The notes beneath the pieces are model-generated. The model did no database searches, was not told the DNA's origin, and saw only the letters and a program-made list of their open reading frames with translations. A DNA stretch of 64,000 nucleotides. Origin: an uncultured Bacteroidales bacterium. Lineage in GTDB: Bacteria > Bacteroidota > Bacteroidia > Bacteroidales > UBA932. Shown piece after piece: positions 50,337 to 59,477 of the stretch (the stretch's first letter is position 1; each line of letters begins with the position of its first letter). Where the stretch lies: contig CALVDH010000003.1 in NCBI GenBank assembly GCA_944326235.1, positions 1 to 64,000 on the forward strand. Direction: 5' to 3'. Both the position numbers and the translations under genes were made by a program.

Positions 50337-51788
50337 GTGTCAGAATCCCTTAAGAAGAAGACCGTCCGGGGCACTTTCTGGAGCGCCGTGGACAGCGTGT
50401 CCAGCCAGGGCGTGACCTTCCTTGTGGGCCTTGTGCTGGCGCGTCTGCTGACCCCTCATGAGTACGGCCTGATAGGCTACATCATGATCCTGGTGGCTGT
50501 GTTCAACAGCATCGTGGACAGCGGCTTCTCGAACGCCCTGATCCGCAAGAAGGACGCCGGCGAGACGGACTACAGCACCGCTTTCATCTTCAACCTTGCG
50601 GTGAGCCTGGTGATGGTGGCGGCGATGATACTGGTCGCGGGGCCTTTCAGCCGGTTCTTCAAGGAACCCCAGCTGGTGCCGCTTGTGCGCGTTATGTCGG
50701 TGATAGTGGTCATCAACGCGCTGGCACTGATACAGAGGACGCGCCTGGTCAAGAGCGTGGACTTCAAGACTCAGACGAAGGCCTCGCTGACCTCCTCGGT
50801 AGCCAGCGGCGCCGTGGGCCTCGCGATGGCCTTCTGCGGCCTGGGTGTATGGAGCCTGGTGGGGCAGCAGATAAGCCGGCAGCTGATCAACACGGTCTGC
50901 CTGTGGATACTCAACAAATGGAAACCCACATGGCAGTTTTCATGGTCATCGTTCCGCGAGCTGTTCGGCTTCGGCTGGAAATTGCTGGTGTCGGGCCTCA
51001 TCGATACTGTGTGGAAGGAGATTTACCAGCTTGTAATAGGCAAGTGCTACTCCACGTCCACACTGGGACAGTATACAAGGGGCAAGCAGTTCTCGGACAT
51101 CTTCTCGTCCAATATGACGTCGATAGTTCAGAGGGTAAGTTACCCGGTGCTGAGCTCCATCCAGGACGAAAGAGAACGGATGAAGGAGGGCTACCGGAAG
51201 ATCATACGTACCACGATGCTGGCGTCGTTCGTGCTGCTTTTCGGCCTGTCGGCTGTAGCTGAGTCTCTGCTGACGGTGCTCATCGGCCCCCAGTGGAAGG
51301 AGGCCGCCCATTATCTTCAGATAATCTGCTTCGCTGCGTCGCTGTACCCTCTGCACGCCATCAACCTGAACATGCTCCAGGTGCAGGGGCGGTCGGACCT
51401 CTTCCTTAAGCTGGAGATAGTTAAGAAGATCATCGCCGTAGGCCCGCTGCTGCTTGGAATCTTCCTGAGCATCGAGTGGATGCTGTGGGGCTCGCTGGTA
51501 ACAGGCATCATAGCATACTGGCTCAATTCCAGATACTCGGGAAAGCTCATCGGCTACTCCATGTGGGCTCAGATACGGGACATCCTCCCGTCCTTCGGGG
51601 TAGCAGCAGTAATGTTCGCCTGCGTCTTCGCCCTCGCGCTGCTTGACCTGCGTCCGGTATGGATGCTCCTCGCCCAGCTGTTCACGGGCGCAGCGATAGT
51701 AACCGGTCTGTGCGAGGCATTCCGCCTTCCTGAATACATTGAAATCAGGGACACCGTACTCGGAGTCCTCAGAAAAAGCAAGAAATAA
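50337..51788 (+). CDS. wzx: Wzx-type polysaccharide flippase
   Basis: This 483-residue membrane protein of the MOP superfamily (WzxC-like) has about 12-14 helices. Family features include GTFWSAVDSVSSQGVTFLVGLVLARLLTPHEYGLIGYI near the start and GYRKIIRTTMLAS midway. It moves lipid-linked repeat units across the inner membrane. The start codon is GTG (50337). The next gene starts 3 bases after its stop. Confidence 0.92.
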   Translation: MSESLKKKTVRGTFWSAVDSVSSQGVTFLVGLVLARLLTPHEYGLIGYIMILVAVFNSIVDSGFSNALIRKKDAGETDYSTAFIFNLAVSLVMVAAMILVAGPFSRFFKEPQLVPLVRVMSVIVVINALALIQRTRLVKSVDFKTQTKASLTSSVASGAVGLAMAFCGLGVWSLVGQQISRQLINTVCLWILNKWKPTWQFSWSSFRELFGFGWKLLVSGLIDTVWKEIYQLVIGKCYSTSTLGQYTRGKQFSDIFSSNMTSIVQRVSYPVLSSIQDERERMKEGYRKIIRTTMLASFVLLFGLSAVAESLLTVLIGPQWKEAAHYLQIICFAASLYPLHAINLNMLQVQGRSDLFLKLEIVKKIIAVGPLLLGIFLSIEWMLWGSLVTGIIAYWLNSRYSGKLIGYSMWAQIRDILPSFGVAAVMFACVFALALLDLRPVWMLLAQLFTGAAIVTGLCEAFRLPEYIEIRDTVLGVLRKSKK

Positions 51789-51791
51789 ACG

Positions 51792-52901
51792 ATGGACAAC
51801 ACTCAGATAACCGTGACGTCCCCGCTCCTTCCGGACCTGGACGAACTCGACGCGTACCTTCGGGATATCTGGTCCCGGAAATGGATCACCAACAACGGAC
51901 ACTATCACAAGGAACTAGAGGCGGCCCTGTGCGAGTACCTGAAGGTACCCTACGTCAGCCTTTTCACCAACGGCACCCTTCCATTGATAACTGCTCTGCA
52001 GGCGCTGCGCATCACGGGCGAGGTCATAACGACCCCTTTCAGCTTCGTGGCGACGACCCACTCTCTGTGGTGGAACGGCATCAAGCCTGTGTTCGTGGAC
52101 ATCGACCCGTCTAACTGCGGCATCAACCCTGACTGCATCGAGGCTGCGATAACTCCGCGGACCACGGCCATCATGCCTGTTCACTGCTACGGCAAGCCGT
52201 GCGACACGAAACGGATTCAGGACATAGCGGACAAGTACGGCCTCAGGGTCATCTACGACGCGGCGCACGCCTTCGGCGTGGAGGTGGACGGGGAGGGCGT
52301 CCTGAACGCGGGCGACATGTCCACGCTCAGCTTTCACGCCACTAAGGTTTACAACACGATAGAGGGCGGAGCACTAATAATGCACGATGCTAGGACCAAA
52401 CAGAGGATAGACTACCTGAAGAACTTCGGCTTTGCCGGCGAGACGACGGTAGTAGCCCCCGGCATCAACGGAAAGATGGACGAGGTTCGTTCGGCGGTGG
52501 GGCTTATAAATCTCAAGCATGTGGACGAAGCCATCGAGGCCAGACACATAGTCGCCGTCGCCTACCGCGAGGGCCTTAGGGATGTCCCCGGCATCACGTA
52601 CTTCGAGGACATGCCCGGTGTACGGCACAACTACTCCTACTTCCCGATCTTTGTGGACCCGGAGCAGTACGGGATGACGAGGGACGAGCTTTACGAAAAG
52701 CTGAAATCAAGGAACATCTACGGCCGCAGATACTTCTATCCCCTGATCAGCGAGTTCTCGACGTACAGAGGGCTGGAGTCCGCGACTAGGGAGAACCTTC
52801 CGGTCGCCCACCGCATCGCGGAGCAGGTCATCTGCCTTCCGATGCACCACGAGCTCAGCGGAGAGGACGTGGAGAGAATCCTGGATGCTGTCCGCAATTG
52901 A
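51792..52901 (+). CDS. DegT/DnrJ/EryC1 sugar aminotransferase
   Basis: This 369-residue PLP enzyme carries K185 (SFHATKVYNTIEGGA) as the PLP lysine, YDAAHAFGV with the cofactor aspartate and LFTNGTLPL for phosphate binding. It probably aminates a keto sugar nucleotide (FdtB/VioA-like); the exact sugar cannot be read. It is coupled to the flippase gene. Confidence 0.9.
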   Translation: MDNTQITVTSPLLPDLDELDAYLRDIWSRKWITNNGHYHKELEAALCEYLKVPYVSLFTNGTLPLITALQALRITGEVITTPFSFVATTHSLWWNGIKPVFVDIDPSNCGINPDCIEAAITPRTTAIMPVHCYGKPCDTKRIQDIADKYGLRVIYDAAHAFGVEVDGEGVLNAGDMSTLSFHATKVYNTIEGGALIMHDARTKQRIDYLKNFGFAGETTVVAPGINGKMDEVRSAVGLINLKHVDEAIEARHIVAVAYREGLRDVPGITYFEDMPGVRHNYSYFPIFVDPEQYGMTRDELYEKLKSRNIYGRRYFYPLISEFSTYRGLESATRENLPVAHRIAEQVICLPMHHELSGEDVERILDAVRN

Positions 52902-52943
52902 AAAAATTTACCGCAGCGACACTCATGTCCGGCAAATAATACC

Positions 52944-52951
52944 TAAATTTG
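52944..52951 (+). promoter_or_regulatory. -7 box (TAAATTTG) of toxin-antitoxin pair 3
   Basis: TAAATTTG lies 13 bases before the antitoxin start. The -33 region is not conserved and the surrounding sequence is not the 60-bp cassette of pairs 1 and 2. Confidence 0.55.
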
Positions 52952-52964
52952 CAGAAAACCCAAA

Positions 52965-53360
52965 ATGAGTATGGAGCAGCACGGAAAAGACAGGATTAAA
53001 GACACGGGCACCGTCGGCGAGCCCGAGGTTGCGTATGCCCGCCGTAGCAGGAAGCCAAGGATGCGAAAGGGCATCTCACAGCCTGACGGTGTAAACCAGT
53101 CCATGGAGGAGTCGGCTGCCGCGTGGAGGAGGCAGATAGATGAGTTTATCGCGGAGGGTAACCGGATATATGAAACCGGAGATACCGCAGCCCGGAAAGA
53201 CTTGGCGCGGCGTATGGAGGCTTTCATGAGGGAAAACAGTACAAGAGAGCGTCTAATGGAGCGTATCGCAATATCAGAGCAGCAGATCCGTAGAGGAGAG
53301 TATATGACGGCTGATGAGGCCGACGAGGCGGTGAGGAGGGCTCTGCCATGGCTGAGGTGA
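52965..53360 (+). CDS. Antitoxin-like gene of pair 3
   Basis: This 131-residue protein is longer than the other two antitoxins. A basic disordered N-terminus (RRSRKPRMRKG) is followed by charged helices (EESAAAWRRQIDEFIAEG; RMEAFMRENSTRERLMERIAISEQQIRRGEYMTADEADEAVRRALPWL). The end resembles antitoxin 1. It overlaps the toxin by 13 bases. Confidence 0.68.
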   Translation: MSMEQHGKDRIKDTGTVGEPEVAYARRSRKPRMRKGISQPDGVNQSMEESAAAWRRQIDEFIAEGNRIYETGDTAARKDLARRMEAFMRENSTRERLMERIAISEQQIRRGEYMTADEADEAVRRALPWLR

Positions 53361-53692
53361 TATGGGCGGACAACGCGACAGGATGGCGCATCGATGCTCT
53401 GGCATACGGCAGCAGTACATTCGGGCAAAAATCAGCCGAAAAACTGGACAACATTTTTAAAACGTACAGCAGACTGCTGTCTGCGCATCCTCTTCTTGGA
53501 CACCGTGAACCGCTGCTGGAGCACATAGCAGGCTTCACATACCGTAGTATCCTTGTTCACAGAAATTACAAACTCATATACAGGGTCGAGCCTGAAGATT
53601 GCGAGACAGCGGACAGAGTACTGATTATCGATGTCTGGGATACACGTATGAACCCGGACTTTCTCGCCGCAAGGATACCTGCGGTAAAGTAA
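53348..53692 (+). CDS. RelE/ParE-type toxin 3
   Basis: This 114-residue protein carries VIWADNATGWRIDALAYGSSTFGQKSAEKL, then YRSILVHRNYKLIYRVE and VWDTRMNPDFL at the C-terminus, as in toxins 1 and 2. It ends where the sharply AT-rich part of the locus begins. Confidence 0.8.
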   Translation: MAEVIWADNATGWRIDALAYGSSTFGQKSAEKLDNIFKTYSRLLSAHPLLGHREPLLEHIAGFTYRSILVHRNYKLIYRVEPEDCETADRVLIIDVWDTRMNPDFLAARIPAVK

Positions 53693-53772
53693 ATTTCATT
53701 CCAAAATATCAATTCTATTATGCCCCGGTGCAAGCTGATGCTGCTGGGCTGGTAATATTATTCACTATTTTA

Positions 53773-53791
53773 GGTAAGTTCATATCTTACC
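53773..53791. other. Small inverted repeat before the ATP-grasp gene
   Basis: GGTAAG and CTTACC, 7 bases apart, lie 20 bases before the ATP-grasp start. The 118-bp gap shows no -7 box. It could be an operator or chance. Confidence 0.25.
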
Positions 53792-53810
53792 ATAATTTAG
53801 TTCTGAAGTA

Positions 53811-55025
53811 ATGAGTCAGAAAATACTTCTGCTGGGCGGTTCTGCCCAGCAGGTCATCGCTATAGAGACAGCGAGAAGAATGGGTTATTACACGGTCCTC
53901 TGTGACTACCTGCCGGATAATCCGGGCCAATATTCCGCTGACAAATACTATAATGCAAGCACAACGGACGTAGATGCCGTATTTGAAATAGCGAAACGGG
54001 AGGGAGTCAGCGGTATCCTGGCCTATGCCTCGGATCCTGCAGCATTGCCGGCAGCGATTGTTGCTGAGAGACTGGGACTTCCAACTAATCCGTCCAAATC
54101 AGTGGAAATTCTCGGAGTCAAGCACACATGGAGGAAATTCCTTCAGGACAATGGTTTTGCATGTCCCGGGAATCTCACGTTCACCTCAGGTACACCGCTT
54201 GAAGAAATAACAGCAAAGACAAAGAATCTTCAGTTTCCAATAGTAATCAAACCGACAGATTCATCCGGTTCAAAAGGGGTGACTATGCTCAGTGACCTGA
54301 CAGGACTCAAAGAGGCAGTACAATGGGCAAATACGTACTCCAGAAACAGAATTCTTATTGCCGAGGAGTTTATTCAGAGAGGATTCCCTTATTTAATAGG
54401 AGGAGATATTTTTGTCTGGAATGGTAAAGTGGTGCTTTATGGCGAAATGGCCTGTATGAGAGACGAGCATGGAAAAGGATTGATTCCCATAGGAAAAAGA
54501 AAACCAGCTGGTCTGACTCCAAGCCAATCCAGAATAGTGCATGACGAATTGCAGCGGATTATATCCATGCTCAACATACAATGCGGAGAGTTCAATATAG
54601 AGATATTGCTGGATAAGAATAACAAAGTCCATTTTTTAGAACTGGGCCCACGTGCAGGTGGAAACATGATTCCGATTCAATTGTCAGACGCATTCGGAGT
54701 AGATCTTGTAAAAGCCAATATAGCAGCGGCGATGGGCTGCGATCCGGAACTTAGAATTCAGGAGAAATCCGGCTGCTTTTTTACCTACGTCCTGCACAGC
54801 CATGTCAATGGTATATTGGAAGATGTAGATTTTTCCGAAGAGATATCAGAGAATGTCTACAGAAAGGTTTTGTACAAGAAGCCAGGAGATAAAGTAGAGG
54901 CTTTTGACGGAGCTGGAAAGGCAATAGGTATCGTATTTATGCATACTGATACGGAACGGGAAATGAATGACATCTGTTCAAGATTGGATGAATTAATACG
55001 TGTAAGAGTCAATGAGATACGGTGA
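53811..55025 (+). CDS. ATP-grasp ligase
   Basis: This 404-residue ATP-grasp enzyme starts with a pre-ATP-grasp Rossmann-like part (ILLLGGSAQQVIAIETARRMGY), then FPIVIKPTDSSGSKGVT (ATP loop) and GEFNIEILLDKNNKVHFLELGPRAGG (metal site E/N). These enzymes join an acid to an amine or similar through an acyl-phosphate. In this locus it may attach an amino acid or similar group to an amino sugar. It overlaps the next gene by 14 bases. Confidence 0.85.
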   Translation: MSQKILLLGGSAQQVIAIETARRMGYYTVLCDYLPDNPGQYSADKYYNASTTDVDAVFEIAKREGVSGILAYASDPAALPAAIVAERLGLPTNPSKSVEILGVKHTWRKFLQDNGFACPGNLTFTSGTPLEEITAKTKNLQFPIVIKPTDSSGSKGVTMLSDLTGLKEAVQWANTYSRNRILIAEEFIQRGFPYLIGGDIFVWNGKVVLYGEMACMRDEHGKGLIPIGKRKPAGLTPSQSRIVHDELQRIISMLNIQCGEFNIEILLDKNNKVHFLELGPRAGGNMIPIQLSDAFGVDLVKANIAAAMGCDPELRIQEKSGCFFTYVLHSHVNGILEDVDFSEEISENVYRKVLYKKPGDKVEAFDGAGKAIGIVFMHTDTEREMNDICSRLDELIRVRVNEIR

Positions 55026-55960
55026 CGCAATAGGTGGCTATTTCGAACTGGAACTGGCAGACAGAGGCGGTTTTCCGCATGATGACGGATACTGTGTCAA
55101 CAGCGGCAGGAATGCCCTTGAGTTAATATTGAGTACGCTTGCTGATATCTCAAGATTGTGGATTCCGTATTATACCTGCGAAGTGATACTGGAACCATTG
55201 GAAAAATTGGAAATACCGTACTCGTTCTATCATATAAATCGCAACCTTGAGTTGAGGGATGATATAAACCTGAAAAAAGGCGAGTACCTTCTTTTAACAA
55301 ATTATTTCGGTATAAAGGATCGCTATGTCGAGAAGATGGCTTCCAGATATGGAAAGCAGCTGATAGTAGATAATTCCCAGGCATTTTTCTGCGAGCCGGT
55401 TGACGGCATAAAAACTTTCTACAGTCCGAGGAAATTTGTAGGAGTACCCGACGGAGGCATTGCCATCATTCCAGACAATGAAATAGATATGTCTGTCTAT
55501 GAGCAGGATTGTTCATTTGATAGGTGCTCGCATTTATTAAAGCGAATAGACAGGGGGGCAACGGAAGGATATTCAGACTTTAAAAACAACAGCCTGCTTC
55601 TGAAAAACCAACCAGTGCGTCGTATGTCAAGATTAACGACAGCTTTGTTGCGGTCAATAGATTTTGAGTTAATAAAAACGCACAGATTGCGAAACCTTAA
55701 ATACCTTCATGAAAATCTTGGAGACAAGAATAAATTAAGATGCGTTAGAGAAAGTCTTGATTCTGTCTGTCCTATGGTGTATCCGTTTATTTCACCGCAA
55801 GACAGTAAGACAGGATTATGTATCGCATAGTATTTTCATAGCAGCATATTGGCCGAATGTAGACAAAAAATACACGGATTTTTGCAACAACATAATTCCT
55901 CTTCCCATTGATCAGAGATGTTCGCAGGATGATTTAATGACAATACTTAAATTTTCATAA
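55012..55960 (+). pseudogene. DegT-like PLP aminotransferase, frameshifted near the 3' end
   Basis: The first frame (55012-55830) gives 272 residues with NSGRNALELIL (cofactor site), DNSQAFF and K141 in YSPRKFVGVPDGG. It then stops. The missing C-terminus continues in the next frame (SHSIFIAAYWPNVDKKYTD...IIPLPIDQR) to a stop at 55960, two bases before the next gene. One extra base near 55807-55808 (within AGTAAGAC) explains this. It is either a real inactivation or a sequencing error. If real, the last 45 or so residues, which close the active site in this family, are lost. Confidence 0.8.
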
Positions 55961-55961
55961 A

Positions 55962-57806
55962 GTGAAAAGCTTACTCGTTTTAGGAGGTAATTATACTGAA
56001 TGCGTCATTATAAAAAGAGCGAAGGCATTGGGCGTATATACTATAGTTACAGACAATCATACTGATTGGAGTCTAAGTCCTGCCAAGCAAATAGCAGATG
56101 AAGCATGGAACATAAGTTGGAGCGATATAGATGCTCTGTATAGAAAATGCTTGGAAACAAAAGTTGATGGCGTTCTTGCAGGTTTCAGTGAATTCAGGGT
56201 AGAAAATATGATTAAACTCTGCAGTCTGCTCAATTTGCCATGTTCTTTGACAATGGACCAGCTGAACATTACCAGAGACAAGAAAAAATTCAAGCAGCTA
56301 TGCTCACAGTTCTGCCTGGAGTGCGTACATGAGTATTCAATAGATAGTGTATGTGATTTTCCTGTCATCGTCAAACCAGTAGACCGCGCCGGCTCGATAG
56401 GTATAAACGTCGCCAATAATATTGTAGAGCTAAGACAGCACTATGAACTCGCGATGTCTCTTTCCCCGTCCAAAAATGTAATAATCGAAGATTTTATCAC
56501 AGATGGGATAAAATTTGATGTATACTATTTCGTTCATGAAAATACGATAACTTTTTTGGGCAGTAGTGACACAATAATGTGCGAAGGGACAGATGGAGCA
56601 CGCATACTGCAAAAGGGATGGGTATACCCATCTCATTTTGAAAAGTTATATATTGAGACTGCAGATTTCAAAGTGCGCGAGATGCTGAGGTCTCTGAATC
56701 TGAAAAATTGCTATGTGACGATGTCTGCATTCTGCAAGGAGGATAAATTCTTGTTCTTTGAGGCAGGATTCAGATTAAGCGGAGAATTTTCATTTGACTA
56801 TTATCAGTCCTTAACAGGTGTAAATTATCTGGATTGCATTATTCAATATTCTCTTGGAGATAAATCTGTCAGCCATACATTTGTTGACGCTAATGATTTA
56901 TGCCCATTATATGCCGTTACCCTAAATTACTTTTGCAAAGACGGACATATTGCTTGTATAACACCGGAGGAAAGTCTCAACAGTATTCCAAATACCAAAG
57001 CATACATTTACGTTAAAGCAGGAGACGATGTAAGTAATCCTACTGCAGTATATAAAAAAGCAATTATGTGTACTTTGGTAGAAAAGGATCGAAATAAGTT
57101 AAAAGAATTGGTTAGAAAAGTCAACCAGACTGTCACAATCCAAACGGAAGATTTAAGAAATCTTATATACGAAAAAGTGGATGAAAATAGCATAGGGTTT
57201 ATAGGCAGGCATATAGATAATGAATGTGTACTCATGCCAAGACCTTATTATGTAACTTACGGTCAAATTCAGAAATTGCTGAATATATCTCACGAAACAA
57301 ACATTGCTAAGGGATTACATTATGCAACATATAACCAGCCTGTTGATAAATTGATAGAGAAATTAAAAAACTCTGTTTGCTTTGTGGTTTTGAAAGGCGG
57401 GCATCTTGCAGCTACAGCTTCCATTCAATTTAGAAATATAGATTACTGGTATCATTCAGGTCCAATAGGATTGCTTAAACTATTGGCGGTTGATCCGATC
57501 TTTCGAGGAAAACATTTTGCGAAATTGCTTGTAGAAGAAATAATATCGTGCGCGAAACAGAACAAGATAAATGTTGTAGTTTCTGATTCAGCTGAGAAAA
57601 ACAAGGCAATACATGATTTATATCTCAAGTGCGGTTTTAAGCAAGTCGACTGCTGTAAATATCCAAGCAACAATTTTTTTTCTACTGTTTACGCCAGGTG
57701 GCTGGATGCCTGCCCATGGTCAAACGTTCACATAGAATTTAAATATATTTTAAGAAGATTGCAAATACGTGTCAAAACGTGGGTTAAATTTGGTTATGGT
57801 CTCTAG
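55962..57806 (+). CDS. ATP-grasp ligase fused to a GNAT N-acetyltransferase
   Basis: This 614-residue protein has two parts. Residues 1-400 form an ATP-grasp ligase (LLVLGGNYTECVIIKRAKALGV; FPVIVKPVDRAGSIGIN; FLFFEAGFRLSGE). Residues about 460-590 form a GNAT acetyltransferase (LLAVDPIFRGKHFAKLLVEEII, the acetyl-CoA loop; then KNKAIHDLYLKCGF). The start codon is GTG at 55962, right after the preceding gene. It probably adds an acyl/amino-acid group and acylates, giving an unusual substituent on the polysaccharide. Substrates are unknown. Confidence 0.85.
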   Translation: MKSLLVLGGNYTECVIIKRAKALGVYTIVTDNHTDWSLSPAKQIADEAWNISWSDIDALYRKCLETKVDGVLAGFSEFRVENMIKLCSLLNLPCSLTMDQLNITRDKKKFKQLCSQFCLECVHEYSIDSVCDFPVIVKPVDRAGSIGINVANNIVELRQHYELAMSLSPSKNVIIEDFITDGIKFDVYYFVHENTITFLGSSDTIMCEGTDGARILQKGWVYPSHFEKLYIETADFKVREMLRSLNLKNCYVTMSAFCKEDKFLFFEAGFRLSGEFSFDYYQSLTGVNYLDCIIQYSLGDKSVSHTFVDANDLCPLYAVTLNYFCKDGHIACITPEESLNSIPNTKAYIYVKAGDDVSNPTAVYKKAIMCTLVEKDRNKLKELVRKVNQTVTIQTEDLRNLIYEKVDENSIGFIGRHIDNECVLMPRPYYVTYGQIQKLLNISHETNIAKGLHYATYNQPVDKLIEKLKNSVCFVVLKGGHLAATASIQFRNIDYWYHSGPIGLLKLLAVDPIFRGKHFAKLLVEEIISCAKQNKINVVVSDSAEKNKAIHDLYLKCGFKQVDCCKYPSNNFFSTVYARWLDACPWSNVHIEFKYILRRLQIRVKTWVKFGYGL

Positions 57807-58235
57807 TTTGTAAAAAAAAATGAGCCATGTACAATTGCGGATAGTTATCAAAATATTATTTTACGACAAATGTGCGCTCTTTTCTGTAATGACAGAGGCG
57901 CAAAGTTGTTTGTTGGGTGTTGTGATGTGGTTAACTCTTTGCATTTTCACAATCGCAAACAACGAGAATTCTTAAGAAATTCTTCAGCGAAGTGGTGAGT
58001 GTGGTAGCATGAGGTTGCAGAGTCATAATGGCCAGGGGACAAACAATCACAATACATATTCCTTTTTGAATACGCGCAATTATATGTTGATAATTTTAGA
58101 TAATGATCGCTGATTCTTAGTTATAAGCCTGTATTTTGTGCGTTAGCAGGTAAGGTGATTAATAAGATGAAAAAGATATATTGTTATTGTAAGTGCTCAT
58201 GTATTTAAAAATGAATATGTTAATTGCTTTAAACA
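57807..58235. other. Intergenic, 429 bp, no supported gene
   Basis: AT-rich. No ORF, no clean TAnnTTTG promoter and no good terminator are seen. GAAGTGGTGAGTGTGG near 57990 weakly recalls the start of the 60-bp toxin-antitoxin promoter cassette. Confidence 0.5.
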
Positions 58236-59405
58236 ATGAGAAGGACCATAAATTTGTTGCATATCGTACGTGAATATAAATTTTATAAGCCTGTTTCAAA
58301 AAATTACGAAAAATCCAGTTATTATAATAATTTATATTTATTTTACCAACAGAAGGACTATAACAAAGAATACCTGAAATTTGAAAATGTAAAGGAGGTT
58401 ACGATAGCAGATTCATCGAGGTTTGTATTGGAGTTTATAGATAAAAATAAAGTTGATGCTGTTTTTTTCCACAGTGTAAGCGTTGTGGATTGGAAATTAA
58501 TTTCAAAAATTCCATCTAATGTGGTTATTATCTGGTGGGCATGGGGATATGAGCTATATTCTAAGTATGGAGTTCTTCAGCCTTTTATTAATATAAATCA
58601 ATATAAAAAGTATACATCAGAGTATTTGGCGTATGATAACAACATGCTGAAAGTAGCGAAAGAATGTATTAAATCAATAGCTCGTTTCACTAAGTCGTTA
58701 TATTACGCGAATTATAAAATAAAGGCACTCAAGAATATAAATTACATTAAAACTGTAACAAATGTAGAGTTTTCTATCCTTCATAGTATCTCTTCACTAT
58801 CGCATATGCGGAATTTTCATGGTCCAGTAGATTTGTCATCAAGAATCAATCCATTGACAATTGCGTTTAAAAAGCCCGGTATAATTCTTATAGGGAACTC
58901 TGCTAGCGCGACAAATAATCACTTAGACATAATTTACAAAATTAATCATTTAAATATTTCTGATCGTAAAATTATTGTACCTCTTTCTTACGGAGATACT
59001 AAATATAAAGTTTTCTTAAAAAATACAATTAGAAATAATCCAGAGATAAGTTTGAATATTGAATATTTAGAGTCATTTTTGGATGTAGATGAGTACAATA
59101 ACCTTTTTACTCGCGTTTCTCATGCAGTTTTTGGCGTAATAAGGCAGCAAGCAATGGGAAATATAAGATTGTGCTTATTAAATGGTGTGAAAATATTTCT
59201 TTTTAGAGAAAGTATTGCATATAAAGAACTTAAGAATAAAGGGTATGTTGTATTTTCAATTGAGGAAGATTTGAATATGGCAGAACTTAGTCAGCCATTG
59301 TCGAAGGAAGAAGCAATATATAACTGCAATTTAAAATATGATAACTTAAGAGAAGAGAATAATCTGTCAATAGAGACGGCAAAAGAAATTTTAAATACCC
59401 TTTGA
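58236..59405 (+). CDS. WecF-like glycosyltransferase (TDP-Fuc4NAc transferase family, GT56)
   Basis: This 389-residue AT-rich gene encodes a protein like WecF/GT56. WWAWGYELYS and IILIGNSASATNNHLDII are the family blocks, the latter the nucleotide-sugar site, along with the HAVFGVIRQQAMGN motif near 300. WecF transfers 4-acetamido-4,6-dideoxygalactose onto lipid-linked sugars. The exact sugar here is not known. Confidence 0.82.
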   Translation: MRRTINLLHIVREYKFYKPVSKNYEKSSYYNNLYLFYQQKDYNKEYLKFENVKEVTIADSSRFVLEFIDKNKVDAVFFHSVSVVDWKLISKIPSNVVIIWWAWGYELYSKYGVLQPFININQYKKYTSEYLAYDNNMLKVAKECIKSIARFTKSLYYANYKIKALKNINYIKTVTNVEFSILHSISSLSHMRNFHGPVDLSSRINPLTIAFKKPGIILIGNSASATNNHLDIIYKINHLNISDRKIIVPLSYGDTKYKVFLKNTIRNNPEISLNIEYLESFLDVDEYNNLFTRVSHAVFGVIRQQAMGNIRLCLLNGVKIFLFRESIAYKELKNKGYVVFSIEEDLNMAELSQPLSKEEAIYNCNLKYDNLREENNLSIETAKEILNTL

Positions 59406-59477
59406 AGTAAATTTAGAAGTTCTGGCCATTACTAAAAGAACTAATTCTGTGCTGTGTCGTTATAGAGGTTGTGAAAT

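Noticed and set aside
57980..58030. Third copy of the 60-bp toxin-antitoxin promoter cassette
   Set aside because: Only the first 15 or so bases are similar; no -7 box or toxin-antitoxin genes follow.
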